Positions 45,701 through 55,044 of a stretch of 64,000 bases of DNA are shown one piece after another. The position numbers and the translations under genes are program-made. Each line of letters starts with the position of its first letter. Positions within the stretch are counted from its first letter, which is position 1. The notes under the pieces are model-generated. The model searched no databases, was not told the DNA's origin, and worked only from the letters and a program-made list of their open reading frames with translations. The stretch comes from Schizochytrium sp. CCTCC M209059 (lineage: Eukaryota > Sar > Bigyra > Thraustochytrida > Thraustochytriidae), in NCBI GenBank assembly GCA_000818945.1, contig KN805378.1:79508-143507 (forward strand), in the 5' to 3' direction.

Positions 45701-47337
45701 TTTATCCAAGCCACTGCTCGGCTGCAGCTCGAGCGACGTCTACGTTGCTCCCGATCGCGGTTGTCTTGTAGTCAGACGCTGTCGCTGGCATGCTTGTCGG
45801 GCCCCCTCCCTCCGCCGCGCGCTCGGCACGCTTGCTTGAGTTCGGCTTGCTTTGCTGGTCGGGCACCCCCGTCACACTGACGCCGCGGTGGGACGGACGG
45901 CTTGTCGGAGGTCCTTGAGCTGACTCTTCTCAAACTGCGCGATAGAAATGCGTCAGATCCCCCCATGGGCAGAGGAGTGGTGAAGAGGAAAATGTATAAA
46001 CTTGCTTTGAGAAGAACTACACTCATCTCAAAATTTCACAAAGTCAAGAAAGGGCCTGCATTCGCTGAGGAAAAATCGGACATCTACTGTGAGAACTAGA
46101 GCCGTCACACGGACGGACCATCTTTTTTACCTTCATTGATCGGCTGATTCTGATTTAGTCATGCACTGGTGTATTTTAAAATTACTTTACCCCAGAGAGA
46201 GCGTTTGTTGACATTTCTAATGTCTTGCACAAGCTTGACAGGCATTAATTTGATGGTGGCGTTCCTGGAACGTCTCAGATGAACTTCAATGTGGTCTTCC
46301 ATGACAAAAGTGGAGGCCAGATTTTCCTCTCCAGTTCGTCCACGCGGAGAGCGACACCTAGTCCATGCACCATGAAGAGCGTTTTACGGGTGCGACTGAG
46401 GACCAACGATCAAAGAGTCTCGTTTTGATACTCGCTGTATTGTATTGACATCAGTTTTTTCAAGATGAACTTTGTAGCGTTGTAAAGCATCATCGCGACC
46501 TCCACAAAATGTAGGATGGAAAGAATTAAAGATACCTGCCCTGCCAGCGCCTGTTTAAAGCAAAGCCATCGACGACCAGCCATACAGGAAGTTCTTGTCT
46601 TCTGTCGGCTCATCTTGTGGATCCCTTCAACGTACTGCACGCAGAAGGCTGGCTCCCGGCACATTATTTATAAAACTTGTCCACGGGGGATAGTCGCGGC
46701 AGAGAAGCTGTGGTTCGAAGGAAGTCTCGGGTCAACGCTGGCATTTGCGCCAACACATCTATGATGTGCTTCAGTCGATGCTAGTTGTGCAGCAAGTGCA
46801 TGTTCGAATGCTCTGCTTTTGGAAAGGGTTTTGACTCCAATGTTCTCGCCACGCGGCGCGTCCCATTCTCCTCCAGAACGTATACGGAACAACCGCAGAA
46901 CTACATGTTCCGGTTCGTTCTACAATTAAGCAATATATGAAGGGGCGCCCACCGTCTTCTTTTTTTTCGCGAGCAGCCAAGCAGGAAACGCACGAAGCCG
47001 ACGGTGAGTTTTGGACGAGCGCGCGCGCGCGCGTGGGACGCGAGGGAGAGTCTGCGTGGCGAAGTAAGCGAAGGCAGCGCCCCTTTTCCCGCGCCTTATC
47101 GCGTACGAGGTGACAAGCGCGGCCGCTGCGCGCGAGCGGAGCGCCGACTGTTATTGATGAACTCGGCGGTCTAAAGAGGAAATCTAACGATAACCAAACG
47201 CCACGTCTCGTGCAGCAGAAACGAGGTCAAGGTCGAGGTCGAGGGCGAGGGCGACGGCGACGACTGGGCGCGTGTCCGGTGGAGAGGAGCAAAGATCCGG
47301 GTGGAATACGCTTCAAAAAGGCAAATTCTTTTCTACA
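42766..47337. other. Large gene-poor region, GC-rich low complexity then an AT-richer island
   Basis: 42766-45330 is GC-rich with repeats (GCGAGC, AGAGC around 44535-44610, CAGACAGA around 44755-44775, ACAGACAG around 45260-45300). It has many overlapping Ala/Arg/Cys-rich ORFs on all frames, none of which looks like protein. 45331-45900 is mixed. 45900-46960 is clearly AT-richer and contains two short minus-strand open frames: 46410-46664, with a hydrophobic LILSILHFVEVAMML stretch, and about 46162-46390, including MEDHIEVHLRRSRNATIKL. These look more protein-like than their surroundings but match nothing I recognise. 46960-47337 is the leader of MYCBP. Confidence 0.45.
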
Positions 47338-47622
47338 ATGGCAACCTCGCACAAGACCTCGGACAGCAAGAAGGAGGAATTCCGCAAGTACCTGGAAAAG
47401 AGCGGCGTCATTGATGCCCTTACCAAAGTCCTCGTCGGTCTCTACGAGGAGCCAGAAAGGCCAACGAATGCTGTAGACTATGTGAAGCGATACATGGGTG
47501 CCTCTGCAGGCCAGGACTCGGAGGCCTTGAAGCGCGAAAACGAGGAGCTCAAGCAGCAGATCGAAGACCTCAAGTCGCAGCTCGATTCTGCCGGCGCGGG
47601 TGCCGGCGCCGCAGCCGAGTAG
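47338..47622 (+). CDS. MYCBP: MYCBP/AMY-1 homologue
   Basis: This encodes 94 residues. The segment SKKEEFRKYLEKSGVIDALT followed by KVLVGLYEEPERPTNAVDYVKRYMGA is very close to animal MYCBP, a protein of about 103 residues. A C-terminal coiled coil (EALKRENEELKQQIEDLKSQL) and an Ala/Gly tail complete it. In animals MYCBP binds c-Myc and AKAP proteins and is found in cilia and sperm flagella. Since Myc is absent outside the animal lineage, a ciliary or AKAP-type scaffold role is more likely here. The frame is open to an upstream ATG at 47272, which would add 22 residues, but the family start fits 47338 exactly. Confidence 0.92.
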   Translation: MATSHKTSDSKKEEFRKYLEKSGVIDALTKVLVGLYEEPERPTNAVDYVKRYMGASAGQDSEALKRENEELKQQIEDLKSQLDSAGAGAGAAAE

Positions 47623-48388
47623 ACATTGCAGGTTTCTAGCGCAAAAATTGTCAATTCTCTTTTCATGGATCGTTTTTTTTTAATGCGCTCGGCAGCGTTA
47701 GTCGCAACATTTGTCTCACAATATAAAACGGGTGGAGAAGGGCGACGGCGAGAAGAGGATCGTGTTGTCGAAAGAAATGACGGACAAGGTTCCACGAACG
47801 ATTCTTGTACGAAGCTGCCTCTCTACGTAAAAAGAGCTCAATTGAAAAGAAGAAAACCTAATATGCACGTACTTTTTTTTTTGTGTCATCATGTGTAAGG
47901 ACAACCAACCTGTCAAGCCCTGCAACGTGTGCAACCACTGTCAGCGTCACGATAACGAGCGTGTTAGCTGCTGCATCGCCAAATTGATACGTCGAATTAT
48001 GCGCCTCTTACGCAACAGAAAAGAAAATTCTTACTTTTGCTGCAAAACTCAGCAGCTCTCTTGCGATTAATTACCTTACGCGTTGTATATCAAGGAGAGT
48101 GGAAACTTTTCTTCGCGATCACAAGTTGCACGCACTACGCGTCGAAGACCTTTTATCTTGAACATGTGGAATATAAACTTTATTCTACTCACGCCGCAGG
48201 CCGAGCGCATGAATTATATCTTCTTAGTCTTTGATGCACAAACACACACACAGCGCGAGATTTGATGCCATATGCAGACAAAAGTCGATCAAGGACGCGC
48301 GGAGATATGGGCACATATTTTGGTTCCGTCCCAGGGGCGTGGCACGGCGCTGTGGCGATTGAAACAAGCGACATTCTCAGGAGCGAGA
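47623..48388. other. Convergent interval between MYCBP and the VIT/vWA gene
   Basis: Apart from the PHTF-like fragment I see no gene. The sequence is AT-richer than the coding regions, with T-runs near 47670 and 47870-47880 and a CACACA tract near 48240. Confidence 0.5.
47931..48007 (-). pseudogene. 77-bp fragment of PHTF-like coding sequence
   Basis: Positions 47931-48007 match 60908-60984, inside the PHTF-family gene of this window, at 74 of 77 bases by my alignment, in the same orientation and without gaps. On the minus strand the fragment reads in the PHTF frame (AHNSTYQFGDAAANTLVIV). All three differences are synonymous third-position changes. An in-frame TAA precedes it and unrelated sequence follows, so no larger gene is present. 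Confidence 0.8.
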
Positions 48389-51169
48389 TCACACGCACGC
48401 GAGGCACTCCAAACAGGCCTCGCAGTCACAGCAGTCACAGCAGTCACAACAGCCATCATCGCAACATACCTCGCCGTCGGCAGCATCGGCGGCCGCTTCC
48501 GCTCCGGTGGCGGCATTGGCCATCACCGATGTGTACGCAATGGAACCAAAGGCAGCGGCACCGGCGAGAGCGCCACCAAGAATGAGAATCTTGGAGTGCT
48601 TGGACAGATCAAAGCGCTGGCGCGAGATCCGCTCATCGCCACTGGCGGCAGCGGCCTTGTCACGCTTGTCCATTTCCACAGCCACCATGCTTGTAAAGGG
48701 GCAGGAAATGCCCTCGGAAACAGCGAGACTAATGCATTTGCGCTTGAGACGTTCTCCCTCGGGCGATTCGAGATCGGCGAGCCAGGCATCCGCCACCATC
48801 ATATCCACAAATTGCTGCGCAAAGACTTTGGCGAGAGGCATGTGCTTGGCCCCGCTCAAAGGAAGGCTCGTACGCCAGCGCTCGCCAGAGGCCAGGGTCC
48901 CGGACACAGTCACCTGAAGCCCATCAGGCAAATAACCTCCGTACCGCATCGAGATGATTGCAGGCGCGTGGCAATAAAGATCGGGTACGCGCTGGGGGCA
49001 CCACGAGCGTTCATCGAGGGCCTCTAGCTTGGCGCGCGTGACCTGTTGGTCTTCGGCGCGGAGGGAAGACATGGGCTCGAGCTCCACGCTGACATCCTTG
49101 AGGACGGCAAGTTGAGCATGCGAAAAGAGACTCGTCATTTTGGCACGCACCTGCGTCCGCAGCATGCAGACGTCGGCGTAGCCGCGGCCAATGGACGCTA
49201 GCTTGCGCAGAAAGTAAGCATTGCAATCAACGCCAATGCCAAAGGCAAAAAGTCGCACCTCGGGCGCGATGCAGCCTGCAAACTTGCAGATTTCCCGCTC
49301 ATTCTCCACAGCGCCATCAGTGACGACAAAGATGGTGCGCAGACGCTGCGGGTCCTTGACCGCGATGCGGCCCCGGCGTTGCGTGGTATCCGCTCCCACT
49401 CTATCGGACTCGCCCTCTCCGATGGCAGGCGGAACGGGTTGATTCTGCAGATTTTCGCTCAGCATGCCCCAAAAGGCTTGCTTCAATGGCGAGAGGATAT
49501 CCGTCAGACCGCCCGGCTCGACGGAACGAACCCACTCGATGGCGCGCGTAATGTACTCGGGCTTGGCGCGAATGCAAATGGGTTTGGTGCCATCCGGGAA
49601 TTCTTGCACCTGAGGGGCGGCGAGTCCCCCGCCCGCCGCAGCTTGGCTCTTGCTGGTCGGGTCCACCAAAAGGACGCCCGGCGTTGCCAGCGTCGAGGTA
49701 AAGTTGAGGTCTCCGCCCTCGAGCCCCAGCGCCGACATGAGCGTGGCGACGTCAGTGTCTGACGGCTCGGGATAGCATCCGCCAAACCAAATTTGGCGGT
49801 CGTCAAAGCAGCAAATTGCAAATCGGTCCTGAGGGCGCAGTTGTTGCAGCGCGGCGATCACAGCGTCTTGGGCGTGGTGGAAAACGTTCGAAAAGCCCAT
49901 GCTTCCAGATCGATCGAGCACAATGACAACGTCGCGAGGATGAAGATTTGCGACAGTTGCTTCAGGGCGAGGTGGCGCCAAAAAGGTCGTGACCACGCCT
50001 CCAGGAACTTTTTCGACTTCCTTGGACTTGCCGCTGGAACGGAGCGTGGGCGTTGTGTCAAGCACGAGCTGCGTCTGGATTTCGCTCGACCACGCGGGAT
50101 ACGAGAGCTCAAACTCACCGCCTGGGTGCTGCTGCACGCTACCGTCGAGCACAAGCCGCAGAGTCGTGTAAGGCCCGTCATCCTCAGGGGTCACTGCGTC
50201 TTGATTCACGTCAATGTTCTCGGAAGCTTGCTTGCACAGCACGAGCCCTTCAGACTCCCACACTTGGGCCTTGGAGTTGTTGCTCATTTCCCGGAGCACG
50301 TATTTCGGAATGTCCATGGAGATGTCAAAGCTGATAACATCCTTGAGCGGGACGCCGCCCAGGCTGCTCTCGGGAACGCCGAGAGGGAGCGAAAGCTTGT
50401 ATCTTCCGTCCTCAAAGTTCAACGTATCCATGAATTCTGCGGTGACACGAACGGTCTCATCCTTTTTCACGTTATGAAAGGGCAAGCTGAACATTTCCGG
50501 ATGGTAAGTTGAGGGGTCGTAGCCCGACTTTTCTCGGTACAATTGCATGGCGAACGCCATGCCACGACCTTCGTTGTTCTTAAATCCAGAGAGGGCCGCC
50601 GTGGCGTCTACCACGTGCACCTGAAAGATCTTGCCGCTCTCCAGATGGGCTGCTGCCGTGGTCACAGTGGTTGTGTGCCTTTTGGGAAGCTCGAACACGA
50701 AACCGGGCGGCGATCGCGAGGTGCTGGATTCACAATGTTGATCGTAGACCCACTCGCCGTCAAGCTTGATAAATGCCATGGAGAGGTGAACGTCCACCTT
50801 GATGCGAAGCTTCTTGAGCGTGAGGAGCTTGCTGTCCTCGGGTGCGAGCGCGATCACGCGCAGGTACCTTCCAAGAAAGTTGCCGTGCATGTCCGCGTCT
50901 TGAGCGCTCATGCCGTTGGCCGACTCTTCTTCTGGGTTTTTATTCACCCCATCATCTCCGCCTACGCTTGAGCTCGAGCCAGGATGGATGTTGGCATTGT
51001 GCTCGGTGCCAATGAGATGCTGCGCTCGACGGCCCCACAGTGATCGCGCCGCGATACTGCCGAGCGTTGACCGTCCGAGTTGTTGTTGCTGCTGTTGTTG
51101 CTGCTGTTGTTGTTGTTGTTGTTGCTGCTGTTGCTGCTGCATTGTCCCTGTCGAATTGCGCGTTTGCAA
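48389..51169 (-). CDS. VIT and von Willebrand factor A domain protein (ITIH-like) with polyQ start and cysteine-rich tail
   Basis: This encodes 926 residues. A polyglutamine run (about 11-30) is followed by a polar linker, a VIT-like domain (about 100-290), and a vWA domain (about 413-650) with an intact MIDAS motif DRSGSM (D419) and the later metal residues in GGLTD and VVTDGAV. The VIT-vWA order is that of inter-alpha-trypsin inhibitor heavy chains and of intracellular VWA5A-type proteins. With no signal peptide visible, an intracellular role is more likely. Near the C-terminus is one hydrophobic segment (ILILGGALAGAAAFGSIAY), followed by a tail with 12 cysteines in the last 24 residues arranged mostly as CC and CD pairs. 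A tail-anchored or palmitoylated membrane protein is a reasonable guess. The start could also be the second Met, just before the polyQ. Confidence 0.82.
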   Translation of the reverse strand: MQTRNSTGTMQQQQQQQQQQQQQQQQQQQQLGRSTLGSIAARSLWGRRAQHLIGTEHNANIHPGSSSSVGGDDGVNKNPEEESANGMSAQDADMHGNFLGRYLRVIALAPEDSKLLTLKKLRIKVDVHLSMAFIKLDGEWVYDQHCESSTSRSPPGFVFELPKRHTTTVTTAAAHLESGKIFQVHVVDATAALSGFKNNEGRGMAFAMQLYREKSGYDPSTYHPEMFSLPFHNVKKDETVRVTAEFMDTLNFEDGRYKLSLPLGVPESSLGGVPLKDVISFDISMDIPKYVLREMSNNSKAQVWESEGLVLCKQASENIDVNQDAVTPEDDGPYTTLRLVLDGSVQQHPGGEFELSYPAWSSEIQTQLVLDTTPTLRSSGKSKEVEKVPGGVVTTFLAPPRPEATVANLHPRDVVIVLDRSGSMGFSNVFHHAQDAVIAALQQLRPQDRFAICCFDDRQIWFGGCYPEPSDTDVATLMSALGLEGGDLNFTSTLATPGVLLVDPTSKSQAAAGGGLAAPQVQEFPDGTKPICIRAKPEYITRAIEWVRSVEPGGLTDILSPLKQAFWGMLSENLQNQPVPPAIGEGESDRVGADTTQRRGRIAVKDPQRLRTIFVVTDGAVENEREICKFAGCIAPEVRLFAFGIGVDCNAYFLRKLASIGRGYADVCMLRTQVRAKMTSLFSHAQLAVLKDVSVELEPMSSLRAEDQQVTRAKLEALDERSWCPQRVPDLYCHAPAIISMRYGGYLPDGLQVTVSGTLASGERWRTSLPLSGAKHMPLAKVFAQQFVDMMVADAWLADLESPEGERLKRKCISLAVSEGISCPFTSMVAVEMDKRDKAAAASGDERISRQRFDLSKHSKILILGGALAGAAAFGSIAYTSVMANAATGAEAAADAADGEVCCDDGCCDCCDCCDCEACLECLACV
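51071..51143 (-). repeat. CAG/CAA repeat encoding polyglutamine
   Basis: An interrupted CAG/CAA run near the start of the VIT/vWA gene encodes about 20 glutamines. Mixed CAG and CAA codons suggest selection for the amino acid rather than pure slippage. Confidence 0.8.
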
Positions 51170-54100
51170 TCTGCTCGCCTGTATCCTTGGCTGACTGAAT
51201 TCACTAGGGGAACAAAGGTCCCAACAAAGAGAGACGGGGAGAGACGCACGAACGAGGTCGCTGCACGAGCTCGCGCAGCTCCCCGCGTCAGCTGCGCGCA
51301 GGCAGGCCGGCGAGGGCCTCTCCGCCTTCCTCGCACGCTCCGCGCGCGGCCCTCTTCCCGCCTCTGCTCTTCACGGCGCGGCGGCGCGAGCTCCGCGAGT
51401 ATCAGGACTGGCCTCGACTTCTTTCTCTCCTCTTGTCCCGCAAGCAAGCAAGCAAGCAATCAATCAATCTCCCTCTCCTCGCTCGCGGCGCGAACCCGTC
51501 CGCGTCGCCGCGCAGCTCCTCGCGGCGCGAGGGGTCAAGGGGCGAGGGGTTCGCGAGGCGGGCTTGGCTTGTCGGGCCGGGCGCTCGCGAGCTCGCAGCG
51601 GCGCTCGCGTCTCGAGCGGCGTCCGCGACAGACCTCGCCGAGCAAGGGGTTTGTTTGTTTGTTTGCACGCCTATCCTCGCCCGCCTAGGCCCCGCTAGGC
51701 CCCGCCTACGCAGCCCAGCTCCGGCTTTTCGGATTCCGGGTCCCGTACGGCCGCGCACCTCTCCGCAGGCACGGCCGGCGCGTACCGGACGAGGGGGCAC
51801 CCATCTCTTCTTTCACCTGCAACCCTAGACCACCCACCCGCGCACGCACGCATGCACGCTCGCTCGCTCGCTCGCGACCACCACCCGGCCACCAACCCGC
51901 GGGTCCTCGCCGCTCTCGGCGCGGGGAGAAGAGGCTTCCTTCCCGTCTTTCCCGCTCGCCTCGTCGCGGGTCCTCGCGGCCTCGCGGCCGCCTCCGGGCG
52001 CGAGGCCCTTCGTCCGTGGACTCTTTTTCCGCCGTTATATACACGTATACGTACGTACGAGATCGACGGCCCCGACACATGAGAAGCTGCCACGCCAACT
52101 CGAATGTCTTCGGCGACGCGCGGAGGCCTTTCCATGTGCGCGGGGCCAGCAGCAAAACGCTGTCGACGATAGTGGCTCGCGGGAGGGGAGGAAGGGAGGC
52201 AAGGACGGGAATGATCGGCCAGGCCAGGCCGCGCGCCGGGCATGACTGGCTGGCTGCCTGTCCTCACGAAGGCCGCGTGCCCGCTTGTCATCAACGCGCC
52301 GCGCCCTCAGGTCTTCCCGGCCGCGGCAGTTGGCGGGATGCGTGGTGTCGGGAGAACCCCACTCGTCGTGTTCAGGTTTGCAGCGGCAGCGGCCTGGCGG
52401 GTAACGTACGTACAGTTAGTTGGGGGCCGCCACTGCATGGACCACGTGATTGCGCCGGCGGGAGGCGGAGGACCCGGACCGGAAAGGTGAAGCGACCGGG
52501 TTGGCGGCTTGGACATCTGCATCCCGAGTACCTACTACCGTTGCCTGTTCTGGTCCAAAGTACTGGAGGGAGATAGATCGGCCTATGCATGGCTCGGGTT
52601 GTTTGTTGATGCGCGCGACGATGTGTGGCTCGAAGTTGTTCAGAAAGGTTGATGTGAGCCTGAAAGGAAGGAGGCGGGTGACCAATCTACTCATCCTTTC
52701 TGAGTCGTGAAAGAGATGTCCTCTTTAAAATACAGATTATATACTGCCCTGTCCGCTTGCTTTCCTCATCTCGCGAAGCAAGTTGCACACCTTGATTCTC
52801 GACCGAACGAATCTTGCTAGATCTGGTTTGCTCTCGTCCTTTCTGAGTCGTGAAAGAGATGTCCTCTTTAAAATACAGATTACATACTGCCCTGTCCCCG
52901 TTCTTTTACCCATCTCGCAAAGAATGTTACATTCCTTGATTCTCGACTGAACGGTACATGCTAGATTGGCGTTCCTCTCAACATTCTCGTCAGGCAGATG
53001 TCCTCGAATTGCAAATTGATTGTATGCTGTGTTGTCTGCGTTCCATTCATTGATGCGATCGTGAGGTACATAAATGCCAGATCCATCATATAGTCAAGCG
53101 GTTCCCGGCATTCGCATCGCTTTTTCTCAATCTGGTTCTTGAAATTGCGTGAGTTTACTACGTTCTTCTTGCGTGTGCGGCTTCTCTTCATTCAGCATTG
53201 ACGAAGAAGAACTCCAGCGTCCTTTTCTTGCCATCGCAGGAGAGCGAAGCCAATCTAGCATGTATCGTTCAGTCGAGAATCAAGGTGTGCAACTTGCTTC
53301 GCGAGATGAGGAAAGCAAGCGGACAGGGCAGTATATAATCTGTATTTAAAAGAGGCACGCAAGACATCCCTTTGACAACTCGGAAATGACGAGAGCAAAC
53401 CAGATCTAGCAAATTTCGTTCGGGCGAGAATCAAGGTGTGCAACTTGCTTCGCGAGATGAGGAAAGCAAGCGGACAGGGCAGTATACAATGTGTAATTCG
53501 AAGAGGCACGCAAGACATCTCTTTGACAACCCGAAAAGGATGAAAGCAAGCCAGATCTAGCAAGTTTCGTTCGGATAAATCAAGACATGCAGCTCCTCTT
53601 CGCGCAAGGGAGGTATGCCTACGCTCGTCCCGACGTAATCTGCTCTCCAAGAAGAGGAGGATTGATCGTCATTCGCAAAGGCATTAGTTTAACGTCGATG
53701 CACCATGGCATGCGTCCCAGCTGACCACCAAAGGCCCAGGGGCAAGGCCTACATTGAGCCGAAGCCTGACCCTCATTCTACACCAACGAGCCTGTGCCTG
53801 CCAGCGCACAAGCTGTCAATTCGCTGCGCCCTCGCGGTCTGTGCGGCAATCTCACGTGCACTGCAGCCTCGCCGAAGCAGCCTGCCGGGTGCGATGATCC
53901 TGCACCGGCTGGGGTATATATAGGGTGAAATGGTGGCTGCAAGACCGCCGTCGCACCACCCGCCGCACATGTTCCACAATTTTCGGAGGCAGAGTAAGCG
54001 TCCAGCCCGTCTGCGCTGCTGGCGGCGGCAAGGCTACGTAATCTTACGCAGTGCACCTGACCTGGAGCTTGCTGCAAGGAAACCCTGCCGCCAGTTTGCT

Positions 54101-55044
54101 GGCCGGGTGGTGGTTGCCTTTTGCGGTTTTGAGGTGTTTCTGACAGCCAGAGGACACACAAAAACCATCTAACTGTAAGTATAAGTCATGGCAGGGCGGC
54201 GCACACCCTCAAAGGGAGGGAGAGCGAGATCGTCGCGCCATCCGGGAGCAGGCTGCAGAAGGAAAAACCCTCGCACGTAGCGGATCTGCGAGGCGGGCTG
54301 TCGGCCTGGCAGCTCTGGGGCCGCGTGCCCCCGCGCTTCAATTCACGAGGCCGGCGGTCGTCTTGGTCTGGGGCGGCCGGCAGATCCCGCTCGATGTGTG
54401 GCTTGGTCGCCCTTCCGGGACTGCGTCCAGGGAGGCGCTTTGCCCACCTGGTAGAACGTGCACGAACGTAAAATGTACACGGCATCTGATACAAGAATAG
54501 TATAGTGGTAAACAGCCAGCGCCGGTGAACTGCCAAAAGGCGCAACAGAAGCGCAGGGCCACGCGGTAGCTTTTGCTACGGGAAGATATGGACGAGCAGG
54601 GCAGACTTGTAGCTGGAGTCATATGGCCGCCCCTGCACGTGCTGATTTTGCACTTTGACCTTTGCCGCGTGCAGGGGACAAGAAGGCTAGACAGACATAA
54701 CAACGCAAGACAAGGCACGCTTGCTTGGTGGTCTGCTCGTAGTCGCTTGCTCCCTTCCCTTCCTCGCTCGCGCGAGCGAGGAGAGAGCAGTCCGTGAATG
54801 GCGCAGAGAGAGCTCGTCGCGTCCGCGCCCTGGCCGTCTGCGTGCCTGCCGACTTGACGTGCGCGATCGGACACGAGCTGCAAAGAGACCTTGGGAGACG
54901 CGAGCGACTTTCGCCAGGACGCTGCGCAGCGGTGACGAGGTCCTGTTGGCTGAAGAATCGGACTGCTGCGACAAAGGCGACAACAAGAAATTGCTCGACG
55001 GCCTCTTGACTCCCGAGAGCAAAGGCACAACGTAGCGAACATCC
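51170..55044. other. Gene-poor region containing an inverted-repeat cluster
   Basis: 51170-52500 is GC-rich low-complexity sequence with (GCAA)n near 51440, (TTTG)n near 51650 and a TATACACGTATACGTACGTACG tract near 52035. 52694-53610 holds the repeat cluster described separately. 53650-55044 has no credible ORF. A TATA-like GTATATATAGG lies at about 53914-53924, followed by a short unassignable plus-strand ORF (53930-54172). The last part is the leader of the next gene. Confidence 0.45.
52694..53610. repeat. Direct and inverted copies of a ~143-bp unit
   Basis: A unit of about 143 bp starting TCCTTTCTGAGTCGTGAAAG occurs at 52694 and again at 52837 in plus orientation. Inverted copies lie at about 53252-53388 and 53390-53540, with a partial third at about 53541-53610. 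Shared blocks include CTGCCCTGTCC(G)CTTG, CTCATCTCGCGAAGCAAGTT and GCTAGATCTGGTTTGC. No terminal repeats, target-site duplication or transposase gene is apparent. The two arms could fold into a long hairpin around the unique 52970-53250 spacer. Confidence 0.8.

Noticed and set aside
46690..46720. GGTTCGAA near 46709 as a tRNA B box
   Set aside because: No matching acceptor stem, A box or cloverleaf could be built around it. No tRNA was found by eye in the window, though a tRNAscan-SE run would be decisive.
53255..53650. 131-codon minus-strand ORF in the repeat cluster
   Set aside because: It simply reads through two inverted copies of the 143-bp unit and has internally repeated sequence; no independent coding evidence.
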